DNA of 6,729 nucleotides, taken from contig JAFLJU010000492.1 in NCBI GenBank assembly GCA_022712835.1, positions 1 through 6,729 on the forward strand. The letters are read 5' to 3'. Positions 1 to 4,813 of this stretch are shown here, in pieces. Within the stretch, counting starts at the first letter, position 1. Each line of letters opens with the position of its first letter. A model generated the notes under the pieces. The model was not told where the DNA came from, made no database searches, and worked only from the letters and a program-made list of their open reading frames with translations. A program made the position numbers and the translations under genes. This DNA comes from Desulfobacteraceae bacterium (GTDB taxonomy: Bacteria > Desulfobacterota > Desulfobacteria > Desulfobacterales > Desulfobacteraceae).

Positions 1-124
1 AGTATTCATCCACATAGGAGGTAAGGGCTTTAAGAAAATTTACGGATTTACCCGCAAGGAAACCCTTGATCAGTGTTTTCCTTTTCTTAATTAAAATACT
101 TGCTTCCGGTCTTTCCACGGTCAT
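1..124 (-). CDS. N-terminal fragment of an edge-truncated protein, possibly GlnD-like nucleotidyltransferase
   Basis: An open frame begins at the ATG at 124-122 on the minus strand and stays open to the window edge, giving 41 residues of the N-terminus; the rest lies outside. The peptide begins MTVERPEASILIKKRKTLIK and continues with FLAGKSVNFLKALTSYVDEY, an amphipathic helical stretch with natural-looking composition. An in-frame TAA lies nine codons upstream of the ATG, which bounds the start region. The Shine-Dalgarno is weak (GGAT about 8 nt upstream). A sigma-54 promoter at 171-186 points straight at this start, with a predicted leader of about 36 nt, which supports a real gene. The pattern (basic helix, LI..F..G, then a helix ending in VDEY) recalls the N-terminus of [protein-PII] uridylyltransferases, and nitrogen genes are often sigma-54 controlled. 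The identity is a guess from 41 residues, and no catalytic motif is visible. Confidence 0.6.
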   Translation of the reverse strand, partial: MTVERPEASILIKKRKTLIKGFLAGKSVNFLKALTSYVDEY

Positions 125-170
125 TTGTAAGATCCATTCCCTAACGGGTTAATTAGTTGGATACTTAATA

Positions 171-186
171 AGCAATGGGCGTGCCA
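171..186 (-). promoter_or_regulatory. sigma-54 (RpoN) -24/-12 promoter
   Basis: On the minus strand this reads TGGCACG-CCCA-TTGCT, matching the sigma-54 consensus TGGCACG-N4-TTGCW throughout, with the required GG-N10-GC spacing. The -24 GG pairs with plus bases 184-185 and the -12 GC with plus bases 172-173. Transcription should start near 160 and run leftward into the gene starting at 124. Sigma-54 promoters need an enhancer-binding AAA+ activator bound upstream, here at plus coordinates above about 230. The inverted repeat at 261-308 is a candidate site. Confidence 0.8.
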
Positions 187-260
187 AGCCACGGCTACAA
201 GGTGTCTTGCCCTGGTGTCTGTGAATTTTGTCGGAGAGGTAATTGTTTTACGTGTTTTTG

Positions 261-308
261 ATTACAAAAATGTTATTATTTGGGGGTGTAGAGTTTCATT
301 TTTGTAAT
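261..308. repeat. perfect 12-bp-arm inverted repeat, candidate activator site
   Basis: ATTACAAAAATG at 261-272 is the exact reverse complement of CATTTTTGTAAT at 297-308, with 24 nt between the arms. The centre is about 124 bp upstream of the predicted sigma-54 start near 160, a usual distance for enhancer-binding proteins. The arms are AT-rich, so some chance contribution is possible. It could instead be a hairpin in a transcript reading through from tatA. Confidence 0.6.
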
Positions 309-375
309 TAATAAAGAAAACTGTTTGTTTGGAAGTAGTGATATGTCTGCAGGGGCGGAAAATGGAAAATCCCCA

Positions 376-400
376 GCCGGATATGAAATTAATATCCGGC
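376..400 (-). terminator. hairpin behind tatA, probable transcription terminator
   Basis: GCCGGATAT (376-384) and ATATCCGGC (392-400) form a perfect 9-bp stem around a 7-nt loop, starting 33 nt past the tatA stop. On the minus strand the stem is followed by TGGGGATTTTCC, a broken rather than clean T-tract. It may therefore be a weak intrinsic terminator or a 3'-end stabilising hairpin. Confidence 0.5.
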
Positions 401-417
401 AGAGGCGGTCGGTCCTA

Positions 418-438
418 ATTAAGGAAAAAAGCCTTAAT
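418..438 (+). terminator. weak hairpin plus T-run overlapping the tatA stop
   Basis: ATTAAGG (418-424) and CCTTAAT (432-438) form a 7-bp stem with a 7-nt loop. Five T follow on the plus strand at 440-444, with more T after 447. It could stop plus-strand transcripts before they run into tatA antisense. The stem is AT-rich and no plus-strand gene was seen upstream, so this is a low-confidence call. Confidence 0.22.
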
Positions 439-619
439 CTTTTTCGATTTTTTCTGGTTCGTCTTCCTTGTCTATAAGGGGATCTTTCGTGGCTTTTTTG
501 AAGTTTTTAATCCCTTTTCCAAGGCCAGCACCTATTTCAGGAAGCTTTCCAGCCCCAAAGATGATAAGGATAATTACAAGAATTATTATTAGTTCTGGCA
601 TTCCGAGTCCACCAATCAT
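434..619 (-). CDS. tatA: Sec-independent (Tat) protein translocase subunit TatA/TatE
   Basis: TatA subunits oligomerise in the inner membrane with TatC (and TatB) to move folded, often cofactor-bearing proteins carrying twin-arginine signals. This 61-residue protein has the whole family layout. It has a short N-terminus with the MPEL motif (residues 7-10), one very Ile-rich membrane helix (about 10-21), the [10 protein letters not shown] hinge (21-30), and an amphipathic helix [12 protein letters not shown] (32-43). A short acidic, disordered tail rich in Glu, Lys and Asp ends the protein. The polar position near residue 8 is Pro-Glu rather than the Gln of E. coli TatA, common in delta-proteobacterial members. 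It is shorter than E. coli TatA (89 residues), mainly in the tail. An AGGAG Shine-Dalgarno sits 6 nt before the ATG. It stands alone, with no tatB or tatC in this window. Confidence 0.95.
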   Translation of the reverse strand: MIGGLGMPELIIILVIILIIFGAGKLPEIGAGLGKGIKNFKKATKDPLIDKEDEPEKIEKD

Positions 620-660
620 AGCATGCTCCTATTAAGTCATCGCTTTTAAAGTCAAATAAA

Positions 661-690
661 ATTATTAACACTAAGTTTAATTTGTGTCAA
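661..690 (-). promoter_or_regulatory. sigma-70-type promoter for tatA
   Basis: On the minus strand a perfect -35 TTGACA (690-685) is followed after 18 nt by AATAAT (666-661), a 5/6 match to the -10 consensus. TAATAA at 17-nt spacing is the alternative. Transcription should begin near 654, leaving a leader of about 35 nt that includes the AGGAG ribosome site. Confidence 0.65.
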
Positions 691-719
691 TCGTTTTAGA
701 ATCCGATAACAATATATTA

Positions 720-739
720 ATATTACAAATGTGTAATAT
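720..739. promoter_or_regulatory. palindromic candidate operator between tatA and the moxR-type gene
   Basis: ATATTACA (720-727), spacer AATG, TGTAATAT (732-739) form a perfect 8-bp dyad with a 4-bp spacer. Size and symmetry suit a dimeric regulator. It lies about 30 bp upstream of the tatA -35 and about 100 bp upstream of the other gene's -10, so it could serve either direction. The half-site ATTACA also begins the left arm of the inverted repeat at 261-308. The binding protein is unknown. Confidence 0.4.
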
Positions 740-837
740 GATGAATGGGGAGTCAGGTTGAAACCCACCCTGGAAATAAAATACTTGTTAAAAAACTCGG
801 GATGATTCATATATTCTCATTGTGAAGAATAGTGAAC

Positions 838-843
838 TATAAT
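838..843 (+). promoter_or_regulatory. -10 element TATAAT upstream of the MoxR-type gene
   Basis: A perfect TATAAT sits 52 bp before the chosen ATG. The -35 is poor (TTCTCA at 814-819, 18-bp spacing), so the promoter may be weak or activator-dependent. An alternative set is TTGTTA (785-790) with TATATT (810-815) at 19-bp spacing. Confidence 0.4.
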
Positions 844-895
844 AAAAGTTTGAAAAATAAAGAATGAACCCTCAAAATTTGTGGAGAATCCATCG

Positions 896-1747
896 ATGAA
901 CCCAACCGTTAATAATGAATTCCATGGTGCAGAAAAATATGTTCTGGATCCTGAATTGGCCTCAATTGTCAATATATCCATGAAGCTGGAAATGCCCTTG
1001 CTGCTCAAGGGAGAACCGGGTACCGGTAAAACCATGCTGGCCTATGCCATTGCAGAAACCCTTGCCATGCCTCTGATTACCTTAAATGTAAAGTCCAGCA
1101 TGAAGCTTGTGGAAGCGTTGTACCAGTATGATACCCTGACCCGGTTAAATGATTCACGGTTTGGGGATTCCAAACGGAATGTTAGTAACATTGATGAGTA
1201 TATTAAAATGGGTAAAATCGGCCAGGCCTTTTGCGCAGACAAAAGAACCGTGTTGCTCATTGATGAAATTGACAAGGCTGACACAGATTTCCAAGATGAC
1301 ATGCTGGATGTTCTGGATCAGATGCAGTTTGATATTATTGAAACCGATAAAAGTGTAAAAGCCATACATAGGCCTGTGATCATTATTACCTCCAATGCCA
1401 AGAAAGATCTGTCAGATCCCTTTCTCGGGCGGTGTAATTTTCATCACATTGCATTTCCTGATCCCAAAATGATGCGTAAAATTATCAATGTTCATTTTGA
1501 AAATATTGATGACAAACTGGCTGAAAATGTCATCAACGCCTTTTATCGATTAAGGCAGATTGATTCCATTGAAAAAAAACCAGCCACCCGGGAATTGCTC
1601 AATTGGATCAGGGCATTGAATGCAGATCCGGATTTTAAGGCCAAGGATCTTGTCAAAGAAAAAATGCCGTTTTTGGGGGTTTTATTTAAAAAGAGTCCAG
1701 ATTATGAACGGGCCAGCAATCTGACAACCAGACGGAAAATTTTTTAA
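896..1747 (+). CDS. MoxR-family AAA+ ATPase
   Basis: This 283-residue AAA+ ATPase has all core motifs. Walker A is GEPGTGKT (39-46), Walker B is VLLIDEIDKAD (119-129, with D123 and E124), sensor 1 is TSN (165-167), the Arg-finger region is LGRC (R179), and sensor 2 is PATREL (R232). The size and one-domain plan fit MoxR-type ATPases, which use ATP hydrolysis to remodel or insert metal cofactors into partner enzymes, usually with a VWA protein. I chose the ATG at 896 because GGAG lies 9 nt upstream. An in-frame GTG at 881 (288 residues) has no ribosome site before it. The VWA partner follows after 13 bp, so the two are probably co-transcribed. The exact MoxR subfamily cannot be fixed by eye. 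No methanol dehydrogenase, CO dehydrogenase, nitric oxide reductase or Rubisco gene is nearby to reveal the target. Confidence 0.92.
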   Translation: MNPTVNNEFHGAEKYVLDPELASIVNISMKLEMPLLLKGEPGTGKTMLAYAIAETLAMPLITLNVKSSMKLVEALYQYDTLTRLNDSRFGDSKRNVSNIDEYIKMGKIGQAFCADKRTVLLIDEIDKADTDFQDDMLDVLDQMQFDIIETDKSVKAIHRPVIIITSNAKKDLSDPFLGRCNFHHIAFPDPKMMRKIINVHFENIDDKLAENVINAFYRLRQIDSIEKKPATRELLNWIRALNADPDFKAKDLVKEKMPFLGVLFKKSPDYERASNLTTRRKIF

Positions 1748-1760
1748 TGGGCGGTACTCC

Positions 1761-2954
1761 ATGTTTGTAAATTTTTTTTATACACTCAAAGAGGTTGGCA
1801 TCCCGGTTTCTCCCACCTCTTTTCTGATATTGCAAAAAGCCTTGAGCCAGGGAAATATCAACGACTTGGATGAATTCTATACCTGCGCCCGGGCCATTCT
1901 GGTTAAGAGCGAAAAATATTTTGATCTCTATGACCAGGTCTTTGCCCACCAATTTGAGGGCGTTCCCCTGCCCGAAGGCGATGGTTTTGAAATCGACGAG
2001 ATTGCCAGGGGTATGCTGGATGAATGGTTGAAAAATCCCAAGCAATTGGCAAAAGCGCTTGGGATGGATGAAGAAACCTTGAGCAAGATGTCTCCGGACG
2101 AATTGATTGAATATTTTAAGAAACGCCTCAAGGACCAGGATGGGCGCCATGAAGGCGGGAGTAAATGGATCGGGACAGGCGGACGATCTCCTGTGGGTCA
2201 TTCAGGACACCATCCCGGCGGCATGCGGGTGGGAGGGGAATCGAGGAATAAATCAGCGGTAAAGGTCGCCAATGAACGGCGATACAAGGATTACTCCACC
2301 AAAGGGCCCTTAACCCAGGCCAAGATGGGGGAGGCCTTAAAACGACTGCGAAATCTCATTCCGGCGGGTCCCAGGGACCGGATCAATATTGATGAGACCA
2401 TCAATGAGACCCTGCGCAATGCAGGAGAGATAGAGCTTATCTTTGACCGGGCATTGAAGGACCGGCTCAAGATCATTTTGGCCATTGACAACGGGGGATG
2501 GTCCATGGATCCCTATATCCAGGTGGTTCAGACTCTGTTTGACTATGCCAAATCTCAGTTCAAAGAGGTGAAGACCTATTTTTTCCATAACACGATTTAT
2601 GATTATCTATGGGAGGATCCGGCCCGGTACAAGAAACCCAAAAGCCTCATGGAGTTTTCCCGACTTGATCCGGACACCCGTCTCATCGTGCTTGGGGATG
2701 CCAGCATGGCGCCCTATGAGCTCATGGCCCATGACGGCTCCATCCATATTTCGGAAAGAAGCGGCAGGCCAAGTCTTGAGCAATTGAAGTTCTTAGCCAA
2801 AACTTTTCCCCACACGGTCTGGCTCAATCCGATTTCGGAATCCATGTGGGGATATACCCATTCCATCATGGCCATATCCCAGATTTTTCCCATGTATGAG
2901 CTTTCCCTGGATGGCCTTGAAAAGGCCGTGGAAAAACTGATGGTTAAAAATTAA
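1761..2954 (+). CDS. CoxE-like VWA-domain protein, partner of the MoxR ATPase
   Basis: The 397-residue soluble protein has no signal peptide or membrane helix. The N-terminal part (about 1-125) is helical. A Gly/His-rich linker follows (about 132-165, around KWIGTGG and GHHPGG), then a basic segment. The C-terminal VWA-like domain (about 240-397) starts with strand IILAID at D243. The metal-site loop reads DNGGWSMDP (243-251), not canonical DxSxS. A later loop GDASMAP (D313) and WLNP (354-357) suit the CoxE-type VWA fold. Such proteins serve as substrate adaptors for MoxR ATPases (RavA-ViaA, NorQ-NorD and CbbQ-CbbO are studied examples). The gene starts 13 bp after the ATPase stop, with only a weak GGGCGG ribosome site, which suggests coupling. 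The start is natural: MFVNFFYTLKEVGIPVSPT is a typical family N-terminus. The real substrate is unknown. Confidence 0.85.
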   Translation: MFVNFFYTLKEVGIPVSPTSFLILQKALSQGNINDLDEFYTCARAILVKSEKYFDLYDQVFAHQFEGVPLPEGDGFEIDEIARGMLDEWLKNPKQLAKALGMDEETLSKMSPDELIEYFKKRLKDQDGRHEGGSKWIGTGGRSPVGHSGHHPGGMRVGGESRNKSAVKVANERRYKDYSTKGPLTQAKMGEALKRLRNLIPAGPRDRINIDETINETLRNAGEIELIFDRALKDRLKIILAIDNGGWSMDPYIQVVQTLFDYAKSQFKEVKTYFFHNTIYDYLWEDPARYKKPKSLMEFSRLDPDTRLIVLGDASMAPYELMAHDGSIHISERSGRPSLEQLKFLAKTFPHTVWLNPISESMWGYTHSIMAISQIFPMYELSLDGLEKAVEKLMVKN

Positions 2955-2956
2955 GC

Positions 2957-2970
2957 CACTCTTTGGAGTG
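2957..2970. terminator. small hairpin between convergent genes, weak terminator candidate
   Basis: CACTC (2957-2961) and GAGTG (2966-2970) form a 5-bp stem with a TTTG loop. On the minus strand it is followed by GGCTTAATTTTT, so it could end tatD transcripts. On the plus strand only TCCTTT follows. It is the sole candidate in the 63-bp gap between the two convergent genes. Confidence 0.25.
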
Positions 2971-3017
2971 TCCTTTGCGTGGACTGGCATCGACATGATT
3001 GGTAGCGATAGGGTTTC

Positions 3018-3869
3018 TTATGGTTGGAGGTTATAGAATTTTAAGGTGTTGTTAAAAATAGTTAGGGACAATTTTTCGGGGTCTGTCCCTTTTATTTTTG
3101 CCAGTGTCGCCAGAACGGATTTTACAAATGCCGGTTCATTTCGGCGGAACTTGTTTTTTTGGGGAGCTGGCGTCAGATATGGGGCATCGGTTTCAATCAG
3201 AAGCCTGTCTTCGGGGATTAACGGGGCAATTTCTCGTAGGTATTCCCCTCTTTGCTGGAGGGTCAGAATGCCGGTGATGCCGATGTGATATCCCAGGTCC
3301 AGGTATTTGAACATCTCTTGTTTGGTGCCTGAAAAACAGTGAACAACTCCTTTTCGGGTGCCGGGACCCTCGGATTCTAAAATTTCATAAAATCGTCCAT
3401 TGGAATCCCGTTCGTGAAAAATCAGGGGAAGGTCCAGGGAACCGGCCAGGTCGAGCTGGGAGGAAAAACAGGTTTCCTGGTCTTGCTGGGGGGAAAACAT
3501 GCGGTTAAAATCGAGACCTGTTTCTCCCCAGGCTTTGACACAAGCGTGGGTCTGTGCCAGGGTTTTAAGGGTGTTAAGCGTTTTTTGTGAGCAATTGGCG
3601 GCATCATGGGGGTGGATTCCCACCGAGGTGATCACCCGGGGGTGATCCTCTGTCATATTACTGGATGGGTCTTGACTTTGGTCTTGGCCTTGTTCGTTAT
3701 CTTGGTCGTGATTTTTGGCTATCTGGATGGCATCCAGGGAGGTTTGCAGGTCAACACCTACCACCATTATCCCCCTTACCCCTTCATTCCAGGCCCTGTT
3801 CATCACTTCCAAGCGGTCATTGTCATAGGCGTTGTCATCCAAATGGCAGTGGGAATCAAATAATATCAT
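3018..3869 (-). CDS. tatD: TatD-family metal-dependent deoxyribonuclease
   Basis: TatD enzymes are TIM-barrel hydrolases of the amidohydrolase superfamily with 3'-5' exonuclease activity on DNA; despite the name they are not needed for Tat export. The 283-residue protein keeps the metal ligands: HCH near the start (H7, H9), GETGLD (E116), FHER (H152), VHCFSG (H177) and ETDAPYL (D228). The length exceeds the usual 255-265 residues because of an Asp/Gln-rich insertion at about 54-76, before strand VITSVGIHPHDA. The insertion sits between barrel elements and does not touch the metal ligands, so activity is likely kept. TAAGG lies 10 nt before the ATG. The gene is divergent from ftsE and convergent with the VWA gene, and is not in an operon with tatA. 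Confidence 0.93.
   Translation of the reverse strand: MILFDSHCHLDDNAYDNDRLEVMNRAWNEGVRGIMVVGVDLQTSLDAIQIAKNHDQDNEQGQDQSQDPSSNMTEDHPRVITSVGIHPHDAANCSQKTLNTLKTLAQTHACVKAWGETGLDFNRMFSPQQDQETCFSSQLDLAGSLDLPLIFHERDSNGRFYEILESEGPGTRKGVVHCFSGTKQEMFKYLDLGYHIGITGILTLQQRGEYLREIAPLIPEDRLLIETDAPYLTPAPQKNKFRRNEPAFVKSVLATLAKIKGTDPEKLSLTIFNNTLKFYNLQP
3672..3707 (-). repeat. degenerate hexanucleotide repeat inside tatD (xQ dipeptides)
   Basis: On the minus strand six consecutive 6-bp units, mostly of form NNN-CAA, encode DQ, DN, EQ, GQ, DQ and SQ (residues 55-66). The unit period matches a dipeptide, so slippage cannot shift the frame when whole units are gained or lost. The tract makes up most of the extra length of this TatD. 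Confidence 0.6.
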
Positions 3870-3946
3870 GAACGATAAACCTTATTTTTGTTGGGTGGTG
3901 TCGGCTTTTAGTTGTGCCCGGCATCCGCCATTGATTAAATATGTCA

Positions 3947-3994
3947 AAGCCTTCACTGGTGGAAGAAGCCGGGTTACGGTTACAGTGAAGGCTT
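3947..3994. repeat. perfect 12-bp-arm inverted repeat between tatD and ftsE
   Basis: AAGCCTTCACTG (3947-3958) is the exact reverse complement of CAGTGAAGGCTT (3983-3994), with 24 nt between the arms. The spacer contains tandem GGTTAC copies (3972-3983) and a second AAGCC (3966-3970) that could pair with the GGCTT of the right arm. It lies 30 bp upstream of the ftsE -35 and in the tatD upstream region. No T-run follows on the plus strand, so it is not an obvious terminator. The arms are mixed-composition, so chance is unlikely. Confidence 0.7.
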
Positions 3995-4024
3995 GGTGTA
4001 AAGAAAACTGTTTTGCAGCACTCC

Positions 4025-4053
4025 TTGACACGAAGGGTATATATCAGTAAATT
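4025..4053 (+). promoter_or_regulatory. sigma-70-type promoter for the ftsEX operon
   Basis: A perfect -35 TTGACA (4025-4030) is followed after 17 bp by TAAATT (4048-4053), a 4/6 match to the -10. Transcription should start near 4060, leaving about 37 nt before the ftsE ATG at 4097. This excludes an upstream in-frame ATG at 4013 as the start. Confidence 0.6.
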
Positions 4054-4096
4054 CATTTTCAGTCAATTATGGACATCACAGGGCAGTCACAAAAAT

Positions 4097-4795
4097 ATGA
4101 ATACGGATAAAAATATTAACCCAATCATACGGTTGTTTAATGTGAGCAAGCGCTACGGCAGCAAGCTGGCACTGAACGATGTGTCTCTGGATATTGAGCC
4201 CGGAGAATTTATTTTGGTCTCCGGTCCTTCGGGAGCGGGAAAATCAACGCTTTTAAGGGTTCTGTATCTGGCCGAACGGGTGTCCGAAGGTCAGATTCTC
4301 ATTGATGGCATGAATCTGGCCCGGATTTCTTCGGGGAAATTACCTTTTCTACGCCGCCGGTTCGGCATGGTTTTCCAGGATTTTAAATTGATTCCCAACC
4401 GAACTGTATTTGAGAATGTGGCCTTGGTGCTGGAGGTGGCGGGTGAGAGTCAAAGTCTTATCCGGAAAAAAGTGATGCATGTGCTCAGGACCACGGGCAT
4501 GGAAAAAAAGATGAATGCATTGCCCCTTACCCTTTCCGGTGGCGAACAGCAGCGGGTGGCGGTTGCAAGGGCTGTGGTGGGAGAGCCTTCTATTATCCTC
4601 GCCGATGAACCCACGGGTAGTCTGGATGAGAAGGCTGCCCAGGCTGTGATGGATTTTCTCATGGAATATCATAAAAAAGGAGCGACCATCCTTGTGGCAA
4701 GTCATAACCTTCACCTGATGGAAAGCACTGTCCGGGGGAGGAATATTGTTCTGGAAGACGGTAAATTGAAAACAACCTCCACCATGCTTTCATGA
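4097..4795 (+). CDS. ftsE: cell division ATP-binding protein FtsE
   Basis: FtsE is the cytoplasmic ATPase of the type VII ABC complex FtsEX. It does not transport; ATP hydrolysis changes FtsX shape and switches on periplasmic murein hydrolase activation at the septum. The 232-residue protein has a full ABC set: Walker [10 protein letters not shown] (43-51), Q-loop FQD (Q94), signature LSGGE (146-150), Walker B IILADEP (166-172), D-loop SLD (175-177) and H-loop H203. The length is close to the usual 220-230. I chose the ATG at 4097 because the ABC fold starts soon after ([12 protein letters not shown] at 10-21) and a promoter lies at 4025-4053. The Shine-Dalgarno is poor (AGGG 13 nt away). An in-frame ATG at 4013 would add 28 non-family residues. 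ftsX follows after 18 bp. Confidence 0.95.
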   Translation: MNTDKNINPIIRLFNVSKRYGSKLALNDVSLDIEPGEFILVSGPSGAGKSTLLRVLYLAERVSEGQILIDGMNLARISSGKLPFLRRRFGMVFQDFKLIPNRTVFENVALVLEVAGESQSLIRKKVMHVLRTTGMEKKMNALPLTLSGGEQQRVAVARAVVGEPSIILADEPTGSLDEKAAQAVMDFLMEYHKKGATILVASHNLHLMESTVRGRNIVLEDGKLKTTSTMLS

Positions 4796-4813
4796 AGGCT
4801 TAGGATTTCGCAT

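Noticed and set aside
175..261. Plus-strand 28-codon frame coding for a Cys-rich peptide ending in CEFCRRGNCFTCF
   Set aside because: The ATG lies within the sigma-54 promoter on the other strand, there is no Shine-Dalgarno and no plus-strand promoter. The five Cys in a short peptide are interesting but not enough support.
341..400. Possible structured RNA or riboswitch made of GGGG/CCCC and the 9-bp hairpin
   Set aside because: No known riboswitch core was recognised, and the hairpin is simply explained as the 3' end of the tatA transcript.
881..895. GTG start at 881 for the MoxR-type gene
   Set aside because: No ribosome site precedes it, whereas GGAG stands 9 nt before the ATG at 896. 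The five extra residues carry no family motif.
1686..2201. 171-codon minus-strand frame opposite the VWA gene
   Set aside because: It overlaps two well-supported plus-strand genes, has no recognisable motif and no promoter or ribosome site. It is a shadow of plus-strand codon bias.
3942..3947. Minus-strand TTGACA as a -35 for tatD
   Set aside because: At 16-18 bp spacing the -10 positions read GC-rich sequences such as ATGCCG, so no complete promoter can be supported.
4013..4096. Upstream in-frame ATG that would lengthen FtsE by 28 residues
   Set aside because: The -35 and -10 of the likely ftsE promoter lie inside this stretch, and the added residues do not look like the ABC family N-terminus.
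4349..4714. 121-codon minus-strand frame opposite ftsE
   Set aside because: It lies entirely within the motif-rich part of ftsE, with odd His-rich composition and no initiation signals.
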